NCBI RefSeq assembly: GCF_000014685.1
Contig: NC_008321.1
Location: 2,229,001 to 2,293,000 of the forward strand
DNA length: 64,000 bases
Direction: 5' to 3'
Source: Shewanella sp. MR-4
GTDB taxonomy: Bacteria; Pseudomonadota; Gammaproteobacteria; Enterobacterales; Shewanellaceae
A program made the translations under genes and the position numbers. Of this stretch, positions 8,086 to 17,943 are shown piece after piece (positions within the stretch are counted from its first letter, which is position 1; each line of letters begins with the position of its first letter). A model generated the notes under the pieces. The model made no database searches. It was not told the DNA's origin and was given only the letters and a program-made list of their open reading frames with translations.

Positions 8086-8739
8086 CTAGATCACGGTTAA
8101 ATAAATACAAAAGAAATGGCTCATCGCTCCCGCCAACACAAATAAATGCCAAATTGCATGGTTGTACGGAATGCGTTTACCGACATAGAAGATCACCCCT
8201 AAGGTGTAAAACAACCCACCCAATAGCAGAAGCTTAAATCCTAGCGGTGACATCGCCGCCGTCAAATCGCCAATCACAGTTACACACAGCCATCCCATCG
8301 CCAGATAGAGCACGAGACTGAGCTTTTTAAAGCGATGAATAAATAAGGTTTTAAATAGAATGCCACCAATGGCCAAAGACCAAATCGCCGTGAGGATAAT
8401 GGTCGATAGCTCTCCCTGCAGACTGATTAACATTAGTGGCGTATAAGTGCCCGCAATTAAGCAGTAGATGGCACAATGGTCAGCAATCTTGAGTTTATGT
8501 TTCCAGCCTACGTGTGTCACGCTGTGATACAAGGTAGAACTTAAAAACAACAGGATGAGGCTTGCACCATAAATAATAACACCTGTGAGCTGAATGTTGG
8601 TGAGGTGGTCGGCGCCTTTAAGGATCATAAACACTAAGCCTACTACGCCCGCGATCACCCCTAGGCCATGACTTATGCTATTGGCTATCTCTTCACTAAG
8701 GCTATACCCACTGATATTCAATGGTTTTTCATGACTCAT
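8086..8739 (-). CDS. TrhA / hemolysin III (PAQR superfamily) membrane protein
   Basis: A 217-residue protein with seven predicted hydrophobic helices and the hemolysin III/PAQR signature: EEIANSISHGLG at the N-terminus, SSTLYHS in helix 2, DHCAIYCLIAGTYTP, and HAIWHLFVLAGAMSHF at the end. The conserved His/Asp/Ser residues probably bind a metal in the membrane. It is homologous to E. coli YqfA (TrhA); PAQR proteins in other organisms act in membrane-lipid homeostasis. The ATG at 8739 matches the YqfA N-terminus; an upstream ATG (8769) would add ten residues. A 26-bp perfect palindrome lies about 95 bases upstream. Confidence 0.88.
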   Translation of the reverse strand: MSHEKPLNISGYSLSEEIANSISHGLGVIAGVVGLVFMILKGADHLTNIQLTGVIIYGASLILLFLSSTLYHSVTHVGWKHKLKIADHCAIYCLIAGTYTPLMLISLQGELSTIILTAIWSLAIGGILFKTLFIHRFKKLSLVLYLAMGWLCVTVIGDLTAAMSPLGFKLLLLGGLFYTLGVIFYVGKRIPYNHAIWHLFVLAGAMSHFFCIYLTVI

Positions 8740-8831
8740 TTGCGGCTCTATCAAACTCTGGCTTGGCATGCTGTTGATCCACTCGATGGCGATAATGACT
8801 GAGTCTATCAGTTGGTCAATTGGAAAGCCAT

Positions 8832-8857
8832 AATTAGCTTACACGTGTAAGCTAATT
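8832..8857. promoter_or_regulatory. perfect 26-bp palindrome, probable operator
   Basis: Thirteen bases are followed by their exact complement, centred on CAC|GTG, with core AGCTTACACGTGTAAGCT. It sits in the 306-base space between the divergent hemolysin III and TonB-like genes, which otherwise shows no gene. A dyad without a loop is typical of a dimeric repressor site rather than a terminator. The core resembles TetR-family operators of the FabR type for unsaturated fatty acid control; that match is from memory and is an inference. Confidence 0.6.
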
Positions 8858-9045
8858 TATTTTAGGGTTTACACTATCAACTGAGACTTAGGCGAACTCT
8901 TATCTAGTTGTACAACATTATGGTGCCTGTTTACGACTGATTAATGTCAACGCCTTGGAACTTTGTGCGGTGCGCTTTCTCTAATCCCCCGTAGTAATCA
9001 TGGATTTGTTAAGTACTTTGTCCATAAAGTACTAAGGGATGGATT

Positions 9046-10164
9046 TTGCCTGTTCGTTCGACTATTACCCCAGAAGATGATCTCAGTTTTGTTGCGCACA
9101 GCCGTGTGACAAACGATGAGACTGTCGCATTTTGTGCTACCTCTTTTAGCGCCCATGCAGAGCCTTTGGGGAGTGCAATAAACCTCAATTTGAATGAGGC
9201 TAACCAAAGAGAGAGCGATAGTGCATTCCAACCCCATTCAGGCTTAAGTTGGCGAGAGTGGTCGCATTATTTCAATCTTAAGCTATTACTTTGGGTCATC
9301 CTGGGCCATGGCTTACTGCTGTTATTATTAATTTTTTTATGGCGAACCCAGTCGGAGCAGTTAGGGCTGTCGTTTAGCGAATCTTCAGCCAATGCACGAA
9401 CTGCAACCAAAGCATTAAAGGCATATTTTATTTATGCGCCGCCAACGCAAACCGCTCCTGCTGGTTCGGCTAAAGATCCTTCTGTGGAAGAGCCTGCGGT
9501 TTCTAGCGAGCCGATAACTTCACCGCCTAATACGGTAAAGCCGATGCCAAAACCCACTGAGCAGATTACAAAACCTCCTGAAGTCAGTGCCCAATTATCA
9601 AAAGTAAAAGCATCAAAAGCACCAGTATCAAGCACATCAGCGCCTAACGCCTCAACTCAGGGCCAAACCCAGCAGAGTGCAAAAGAGGCTGTTAAGCCTC
9701 AAAAGGTAGAAACCCAATCAAGCTCGGCACAAGCGGTAAGTACAGAGCCGTCAGCGGCAATTGGGCAAAGCGGCGGGGCGGCTGGTAGCGTGGGATTATT
9801 TACTCAGCGCTATTTTGAACGCCAGCGTGAGCAAGCCTTGGATGATTTAGTGTTAGAACAAGCAAATCATTACAGCAAACGGTCGAATTTGTCTGAAATG
9901 AGCCCTGAGATGGAGGTACTGATTGTGCCCAATGCAGACGATTTTAGCGGCCCCACCAGTTTGGATTTAGAACTGGATCCCAATCGAATTGTCCGTAAAG
10001 GAGATACCTGCTATAGGGTCGTTAAGGTGGGCACCCAAATTAATCCCTATGCCGAGAATTTAGGTTTCCCCTTTGATTGCAGTGGCAAGAAAATGAACCA
10101 AGAAATTGATGATGCCATTAAGGCGCAGCTCGATAAAATGATGGTAAAGCGGCCAAAAGGTTAA
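9046..10164 (+). CDS. TonB-like single-span membrane protein, function unknown
   Basis: A 372-residue protein not assigned to a family. Layout: a ~75-residue polar N-terminus, one hydrophobic helix at about residues 79-99 (LLLWVILGHGLLLLLLIFLW), then a long Pro/Ser/Thr/Ala/Lys-rich stretch (about 120-245). A compact C-terminal domain follows, with two cysteines (GDTCYRVV and FPFDCSG) that could form a disulfide if periplasmic. This is the general architecture of TonB or of SPOR/TolA-like anchors, but no TonB C-terminal motif or ExbB/ExbD neighbour is seen. The start appears to be TTG at 9046 behind AAGGG; an ATG at 9039 is out of frame. Confidence 0.6.
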   Translation: MPVRSTITPEDDLSFVAHSRVTNDETVAFCATSFSAHAEPLGSAINLNLNEANQRESDSAFQPHSGLSWREWSHYFNLKLLLWVILGHGLLLLLLIFLWRTQSEQLGLSFSESSANARTATKALKAYFIYAPPTQTAPAGSAKDPSVEEPAVSSEPITSPPNTVKPMPKPTEQITKPPEVSAQLSKVKASKAPVSSTSAPNASTQGQTQQSAKEAVKPQKVETQSSSAQAVSTEPSAAIGQSGGAAGSVGLFTQRYFERQREQALDDLVLEQANHYSKRSNLSEMSPEMEVLIVPNADDFSGPTSLDLELDPNRIVRKGDTCYRVVKVGTQINPYAENLGFPFDCSGKKMNQEIDDAIKAQLDKMMVKRPKG

Positions 10165-10305
10165 AAAATAGTGATGATAAATTTTCACTGAAAATAATTG
10201 AAAACATGAAAAGCAAAAGGTGTTGAAGTTTAACTTATTTAAATACAAATGGTTATGCATTCTTTGTTTTTGATTGATAATTTATTTTTTATTCTGAAAT
10301 TACGC

Positions 10306-10335
10306 TTGTTTGTTCACTGCGCTTCTGCCTATACT
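10306..10335 (+). promoter_or_regulatory. probable sigma-70 promoter of the thi operon
   Basis: TTGTTT (10306-10311) and TATACT (10330-10335) are separated by 18 bases, and the expected transcription start falls just before the TPP riboswitch. The assignment rests on box similarity and position only. Confidence 0.5.
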
Positions 10336-10344
10336 TTTGCCCAT

Positions 10345-10426
10345 CTTGTCGGAGTGCCTCTTGGCTGAGACCGTTTATTCGGGATCCGTTGAACCTGATC
10401 AGGTTAAAACCTGCGAAGGAAACAAG
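10345..10426 (+). ncRNA. TPP (THI-box) riboswitch
   Basis: The closing helix CTTGT (10345-10349) pairs with ACAAG (10422-10426). Between them are the hallmark elements of the thiamine pyrophosphate aptamer: GGAGTGCC, GGCTGAGACC and the THI-box stretch CTGATCAGGTTAAAACCTGC with GAAGGAAACAAG. It precedes thiC by 170 bases. Binding of TPP would lower expression of the thiC-thiDE-thiF-thiS-thiG-thiH operon. Confidence 0.95.
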
Positions 10427-10505
10427 CATAATAACATCCATTAAATCGTATCAGCGGCCACCTTTTGCCCTGTATTAACCCATCGATTTAGTCGTTATTG
10501 AGTCC

Positions 10506-10526
10506 GTAAACCCGCTTAGGGTTTGC
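10506..10526 (+). promoter_or_regulatory. hairpin in the thiC leader (possible expression platform)
   Basis: AAACCC and GGGTTT (10508-10524) with loop GCTTA form a stem extended to about 8 bp by flanking pairs. No T run follows, so it is not a plain terminator; it may be part of the switch between the TPP aptamer and thiC, or a rho-dependent pause site. Confidence 0.35.
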
Positions 10527-10596
10527 AAGGCTCGGCTTCAACACTCAAGTCTCCAGACAAGCAACCCCATTTTTATTTGTTAAAGTGAGATTGCTT

Positions 10597-12759
<2,163 letters not shown>

Positions 12760-12761
12760 TC

Positions 12762-14459
12762 ATGACCCCTGCTAAAGATATTAGCCAGGTGGCGCCTAAA
12801 CCTATCGTCTGGACCATTGCGGGTTCAGACAGCGGTGGCGGCGCGGGGATCCAAGCCGACTTAGCCACCATCAAGGATTTGGGCGGCCATGGATGCAGCG
12901 TGATCACCACGTTAACGGCCCAAAGTTCGGTGGCGGTGGAGTTAGTTGAGCCTGTGAGTGAGGCAATGTTACTCACACAGCTCTCGACCCTGTTAGCCGA
13001 TCTACCGCCTCAGGCGATTAAGATTGGTTTACTCGCAAATCAGCAGCAACTGCACTTAGTTGCCGACTGGTTGGCTGGTTTTAAAACCCAATTTCCACTC
13101 GTCCCCGTTATTCTCGACCCTGTGATGGTTGCAAGCTGTGGTGATGAGTTAGGTGATAAGAGCACTGCAAGTAAACCTCTGGATTTTACTCCCTTTAAGG
13201 GCTTGATTAGCCTGATAACGCCGAATGTGCAGGAGTTGGCAAGGCTAACTGCCGCCACAGACAAACAAGCGTCAGCAATACACACAAAAGCAGAATTCGC
13301 CGCTGCGGCAATGCAACTCTCAGCGCAATTAGCGTGCAGCGTATTAGCCAAGGGCGGCGATATTGATTTTGCGGCTCAAGCAAGTGATGGCATTAACACC
13401 AGTGATCTCTTAAGCGATCACAAAAGCGATATCACAAGTCATCATATCGCCACAGATAATCAGCGTTTGGCGGAAGATTTGTTGATTTGTCATCAGGTTA
13501 CTGGCTGTTCACCGCTTGACGCTAATGGCGGTTTTTGGCTGAGCAGTGTGCGGATAAACACGCGCCATAACCACGGCAGTGGTTGTACTCTGTCTTCGGC
13601 CATCGCCTCGGTGTTGGCCTCTGGCTTTGTATTGCAGGATGCGGTTGTGGTAGCAAAAGCCTATGTCAATCAAGGCTTAACTTATGCAGAGGGGATTGGC
13701 CAAGGCCCAGGGCCACTGGCGCGTACCGCTTGGCCGCACAATTTAACGGCGTATCCTCACGTCACTGCTTATTCTCAAAACAGCTTGAGTGAATCCAGTG
13801 ATTTGCAATGCGGCGCGTTTAATCGCCTTGATCCTGACTTAGGGATTTATCCAGTTGTTGATAACTTACTGTTACTCGACCAGTTATTGGCGGCAGGCGT
13901 GAAGACGGTACAGCTCAGGATAAAGTCTAATGCGCTAAAGTCTAATGTGCTGGCGTCGGACGAACTTGAGGCACAAATCCAAACCGCGATTGCCTTAGGT
14001 AAGCATTATGATGCGCAGCTTTTTATCAATGATCATTGGCAGTTAGCGATAAAGCATGGCGCATTTGGGATCCATCTCGGCCAAGAAGATCTGGCGGTAA
14101 CGGATCTTAACGCCATTCATGCAGCAGGACTGGCGCTTGGCATCTCGAGCCACGGTTATTTCGAGTTGCTGCGTGCCCATCAACATGCGCCATCGTACAT
14201 CGCCCTTGGGCATATCTTCCCGACGACCACCAAGCAAATGCCATCGGCGCCGCAGGGATTATGTAAACTCACTCATTATGTTGAGCTGTTAAATGCGCAC
14301 TATCCCTTAGTGGCAATTGGCGGCATAGGACCTTCGAATCTTGACCAAGTCAAAGCGACTGGGGTGAGCAATATTGCCGTGGTGCGGGCGATTACCGAAG
14401 CAAATGATCCAGTAATGGCCTATGCCGAATTGACTCGGGCTTGGGAGTCAAGCCTATGA
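12762..14459 (+). CDS. thiDE: fused HMP-P kinase / thiamine phosphate synthase (ThiD-ThiE)
   Basis: A 565-residue bifunctional protein. Residues 1 to about 335 are ThiD, which phosphorylates HMP-P to HMP-PP: motif GSDSGGGAGIQADL at 21-34 and the ATP-binding GSGCTLSSAIAS near 270. From about residue 360 comes ThiE, which joins HMP-PP and thiazole phosphate into thiamine phosphate: IYPVVDN, VQLRIKS, FINDHWQLA, GIHLGQEDL, SSHGYFE, LGHIFPTTTK and VAIGGI. The start is ATG 12762, two bases after the thiC stop and behind GGAGG; a TTG two codons earlier is not needed. The ThiD half carries an unusual insertion around residues 210-245. Confidence 0.95.
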   Translation: MTPAKDISQVAPKPIVWTIAGSDSGGGAGIQADLATIKDLGGHGCSVITTLTAQSSVAVELVEPVSEAMLLTQLSTLLADLPPQAIKIGLLANQQQLHLVADWLAGFKTQFPLVPVILDPVMVASCGDELGDKSTASKPLDFTPFKGLISLITPNVQELARLTAATDKQASAIHTKAEFAAAAMQLSAQLACSVLAKGGDIDFAAQASDGINTSDLLSDHKSDITSHHIATDNQRLAEDLLICHQVTGCSPLDANGGFWLSSVRINTRHNHGSGCTLSSAIASVLASGFVLQDAVVVAKAYVNQGLTYAEGIGQGPGPLARTAWPHNLTAYPHVTAYSQNSLSESSDLQCGAFNRLDPDLGIYPVVDNLLLLDQLLAAGVKTVQLRIKSNALKSNVLASDELEAQIQTAIALGKHYDAQLFINDHWQLAIKHGAFGIHLGQEDLAVTDLNAIHAAGLALGISSHGYFELLRAHQHAPSYIALGHIFPTTTKQMPSAPQGLCKLTHYVELLNAHYPLVAIGGIGPSNLDQVKATGVSNIAVVRAITEANDPVMAYAELTRAWESSL

Positions 14460-15475
14460 GCATCATACAAGATCAGGCGCAATCCCTTGCCGATAAAGAC
14501 TTTATTCGTTATTCGCGGCAAATATTTTTACCTGAAGTCGGCGAGGCTGGCCAGTTGCAGCTTAAACAGGCTCATGTCCTTATCGTAGGCCTCGGCGGCC
14601 TTGGGCAATTGGCGGCGCAGTATTTGGCTTGTGCCGGTGTTGGGCGCTTAACGCTTGTCGATGGCGATAGGGTGGAATTATCCAATCTGCCAAGGCAATT
14701 ACTCTTTAGTGACGACGATATTGGCCATCACAAAGCCCTCATTGCTAAACAAAAATTGGCCGTGTTGGCGCAAGGTTGTGAGATTGATGCCTTTGCCGAG
14801 CGGTTGACTCTTGAGTCTGCGAGCGCGGTATTTGCTCGTCTGTTAGCCCATGGCGATGAGACGAGGTTAGTGCTTGATTGTACCGATAATCTTGCGGCGC
14901 GCCATTGTATCAATCGACTGTGTATTGAGTATGCCTTGCCTCTGGTGAGCGCCTCTATTGCCACTTTCAACGGCCAACTGTTTGCGGTTGATCAACAGCG
15001 TTTCCCAATGGGCGGTTGTTATCACTGTATTTTCCCCTCGAAGACTCGCGCGCCACAAAATTGTAGCAGCCAAGGTGTGCTCGGCCCCAGTGTCGGCGTG
15101 ATGGCATCGATGCAGGCGCTGCTAGCGATGCAATTGTTATTATTAGCCACGCCGCCAACCTCTGCTACAAAGCAAACAGGTAATAATCAGAGTTTCGAAG
15201 AGGCAAGCCCTTCCATCGCCTCCACGAGAGCGCTACTTGGGCGATTCTGGCGCTTCGATGCCAAGTTGCTACAATGGCATTCGGCCGCATTAACCCGTGA
15301 TCCCGAGTGCGAAGTGTGCGGATTAAAACCGAGTTCATTAAAGCCTAATTCATTAAAGCCGAGTGAATTCATGCAATGCCAATCAAGCGAGCGCGTAGAA
15401 AAGGCGAATGCTAACACCCAGCATTCGACCGCAACCGTTTCATTCAAATCTGTCCATAATCGAGGTTTGTTATGA
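14456..15475 (+). CDS. thiF: ThiS adenylyltransferase ThiF (E1-like)
   Basis: Activates the C-terminal glycine of the sulfur carrier ThiS by adenylation. The 339-residue protein has the E1/MoeB-type nucleotide-binding motif GLGGLGQLAAQYLACAG near residues 43-59, VDGDRVELSNLPRQLLF, and two zinc-binding CxxC pairs (CYHC and CEVC). The ATG at 14456 overlaps the thiDE stop as ATGA. The C-terminus carries a small repeat (SSLKPNSLKPSEF) and a polar tail longer than in E. coli ThiF. Confidence 0.95.
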   Translation: MSIIQDQAQSLADKDFIRYSRQIFLPEVGEAGQLQLKQAHVLIVGLGGLGQLAAQYLACAGVGRLTLVDGDRVELSNLPRQLLFSDDDIGHHKALIAKQKLAVLAQGCEIDAFAERLTLESASAVFARLLAHGDETRLVLDCTDNLAARHCINRLCIEYALPLVSASIATFNGQLFAVDQQRFPMGGCYHCIFPSKTRAPQNCSSQGVLGPSVGVMASMQALLAMQLLLLATPPTSATKQTGNNQSFEEASPSIASTRALLGRFWRFDAKLLQWHSAALTRDPECEVCGLKPSSLKPNSLKPSEFMQCQSSERVEKANANTQHSTATVSFKSVHNRGLL

Positions 15476-15675
15476 TTTTAATTCATCTCAATAATGTGCC
15501 CCAAACACTGCAACAACCGCTGAGTTTACAAGCCTTGTTAGAAGCACAAAATATTTGCCAACACTCGGTTGCCTTAGTGCTTAATGAGGCCGTTGTGCCA
15601 AAACACCGATGGTCATCTATCCAGTGCCAAAACGAGGATAAGATTGATGTATTTGCCGTTGTCGCGGGAGGTTAA
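15472..15675 (+). CDS. thiS: sulfur carrier protein ThiS
   Basis: A 67-residue ubiquitin-fold sulfur carrier ending in the required Gly-Gly (FAVVAGG), which ThiF adenylates and which delivers sulfur as a thiocarboxylate to ThiG. Conserved pieces are LQALLEAQ and [15 protein letters not shown]. It overlaps the thiF stop by four bases (ATGA), and thiG starts two bases after its stop. Confidence 0.95.
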
Positions 15676-15676
15676 G

Positions 15677-16441
15677 ATGTTAACGATTGCGGGCGTGGAA
15701 TTTGAGTCACGATTATTTACGGGCACGGGAAAATTCAGCTCAAGTCAGCTGATGATGGAGTCAATTAAGGCGTCTCAGTCGCAGTTGGTTACGGTTGCGA
15801 TGAAAAGAATTGATTTAAAAACAGGGGCCGATGATTTGTTATCGCCACTTAGGCAAGCGGGCGTGCGACTCTTGCCTAATACCTCGGGGGCGCGTAATGC
15901 TAAAGAAGCGATATTCGCCGCCGAATTAGCGCGGGAAATGCTGGGAACACAATGGGTTAAACTTGAAATTCATCCCGATCCTAAATACCTGATGCCCGAT
16001 GCAGTCGAGACGTTAGCGGCGGCCAAAACCTTGTGTGAACGCGGGTTTATCGTGATGCCCTACGTGCATGCCGATCCTGTGCTGTGTCGCCGCTTAGAAG
16101 AGGTCGGCTGCGCTGCCGTGATGCCATTGGCAAGCCCAATTGGCACCAATCAGGGGTTGGTGACTGAGCCTTTTATTAAGATGATTATTGAGCAGGCAAA
16201 AGTGCCTGTGGTGATTGACGCGGGGATCGGCGCGCCATCCCATGCGGCGCACGCGATGGAATTGGGAGCGGATGCCGTGCTGGTTAATACCGCCATTGCG
16301 AGCAGTGCTTCTCCCATTGACATGGCGCTGTGCTTTAAGGATGCAGTAGATTGCGGGCGACGCGCCTTTGAAGCGGGGCTTGGCCGAGTGCAAACCCAGG
16401 CTGTCCATACCAGTCCATTAACGGGATTCTTGCAGCAATGA
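15677..16441 (+). CDS. thiG: thiazole synthase ThiG
   Basis: A 254-residue (beta/alpha)8 enzyme that assembles thiazole phosphate from deoxyxylulose phosphate, dehydroglycine and ThiS thiocarboxylate. Family motifs are [33 protein letters not shown] with the Schiff-base Lys95, [13 protein letters not shown] and [14 protein letters not shown]. The true start is the ATG at 15677, immediately after thiS; longer readings in this frame run into thiS and lack homology. Confidence 0.97.
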
Positions 16442-17553
16442 GTTTTGTCGACCAATTTGCCCGCATTGAACGGGATAAGTTATTGCTGGCGTTATATTCC
16501 TGCACGGCAGCGGAGGTTGAGCGCGCCCTGATGCAACCCGAGGGTAATCTAGAGAGTTTACTCGCCTTGTTGTCTCCAGCAGCAGAGCCCTATATCGAAG
16601 AGATGGCGCAGCGCTCGGCGGCGCTCACTCGGCAACGCTTTGGGGCCAATATTGGACTCTATTTGCCGTTATATCTGTCAAATCTGTGTGCCAACGAGTG
16701 CGACTATTGCGGCTTTAGCATGAGCAATAAGTTAAAGCGTAAAGTGCTCAATGAGCAGGAAATTGCGGCCGAAATGGCGATTATTAAATCCCGTGGTTTT
16801 GACTCCATCTTACTGGTGTCGGGTGAGCATGAAACCAAAGTGGGGATAGATTACTTTAAGCGCGTGTTACCCATTGTAAAACAGCAGTTTAGTTATTTGG
16901 CTATGGAGGTTCAGCCGCTTGAAGAGATTGATTATCGCCAGCTTGTCGAGCTAGGGCTTGATGCTGTGATGGTGTATCAGGAAACCTATCAAGCGGCGAC
17001 CTATGCTAAGCATCACACCCGAGGCAATAAGCAGGACTTTGCGTATCGGCTCGCAACGCCCGACCGCGTTGCCAGCGCAGGTGTCGATAAGATTGGCCTA
17101 GGCGTGTTATTGGGTTTGGATGACTGGCGACTCGATGCCTTACTGATGGGGCATCATTTGGACTATTTAGAACGGCATTATTGGCGGACTCGCTTTAGTA
17201 TTTCGTTACCTCGTTTGCGGCCTTGTACCGGCGGCATAACACCAAAAGTGCATTTAACCGATCTTGGACTGGTACAATTGATCTGTGCCTTCAGGCTTTT
17301 TAATCAGCAACTTGATATCAGTTTATCGACACGCGAGGCGCCATCACTTCGGGATAATTTGCTGCCACTTGGGATAACACAAATGAGTGCGGGGAGTTCA
17401 ACGCAACCTGGTGGTTATCAGGCGCCAGAGAGCCAATTAGATCAGTTTGAGATAAGCGATGAACGTACCGTTGAGCAAGTCATGACTCAGATGCGCCTTC
17501 GGGGATTTAATCCGGTTTTTAAGGATTGGGAATCGGCTTGGATTGCGGGTTAG
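16438..17553 (+). CDS. thiH: 2-iminoacetate synthase ThiH
   Basis: Radical-SAM enzyme that cleaves tyrosine to dehydroglycine (2-iminoacetate) and p-cresol for thiazole synthesis. The 371-residue protein carries the CxxxCxxC cluster motif CANECDYC (Cys84, 88, 91), and later the ThiH pieces [27 protein letters not shown] and [15 protein letters not shown]. It overlaps thiG by four bases. Use of ThiH (tyrosine, oxygen-sensitive) rather than the glycine oxidase ThiO fits a facultative anaerobe. It is the last gene of the operon; no convincing terminator hairpin was seen before the next gene. Confidence 0.97.
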
Positions 17554-17677
17554 ATTGCGTGCGAATTTCCTGCAGAAATGCGCTCGAAAATGCCGCTAGA
17601 AGGGGCGATAAATCTGTACTTCGCACTCGAGTTGGTTAATAATTAATCCAATCATCACCAGATGCAGGAATACTCCT

Positions 17678-17941
17678 ATGCAAATCCAATCTGCTTATGC
17701 TTCCGGTCTGCAAGGCTTGCAAACGGCTCAATCAGGGTTAACGCAGGCAACGATTGATGTGGCCAAACCCAGCCCATCACAAAGTGCTGCGCCGACAGAA
17801 ACCGCTAAGGCGGTAGATGAACCCGATAAAACTTCGGCGTTACTGGCGGCGAATGAATCATTGCGACAAGGTGAGGCATCGACTGAGGTACTCGAGCGAG
17901 AGTCGGAAACCATAGGTTCGATAATTAACATCAAGGTATAG
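17678..17941 (+). CDS. small protein with flagellar rod/hook-like N-terminus, function unknown
   Basis: An 87-residue protein. The first ~30 residues (QSAYASGLQGLQTAQSGLTQ) resemble the amphipathic N-terminal helix of flagellar axial proteins such as FlgE or FlgK, which typically carry SGLxAAQ. The rest is polar, with an Ala/Ser/Pro/Glu-rich middle and a C-terminal SIINIKV. No signal peptide or Cys is present. Its stop is two bases from the next start, so the two genes are probably translated from one mRNA. The resemblance is short and could be coincidental. Confidence 0.6.
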   Translation: MQIQSAYASGLQGLQTAQSGLTQATIDVAKPSPSQSAAPTETAKAVDEPDKTSALLAANESLRQGEASTEVLERESETIGSIINIKV

Positions 17942-17943
17942 TT

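Noticed and set aside
17554..17677. Terminator after thiH
   Set aside because: No stem followed by a T run could be recognised, so none is listed; read-through into 17678 cannot be excluded.
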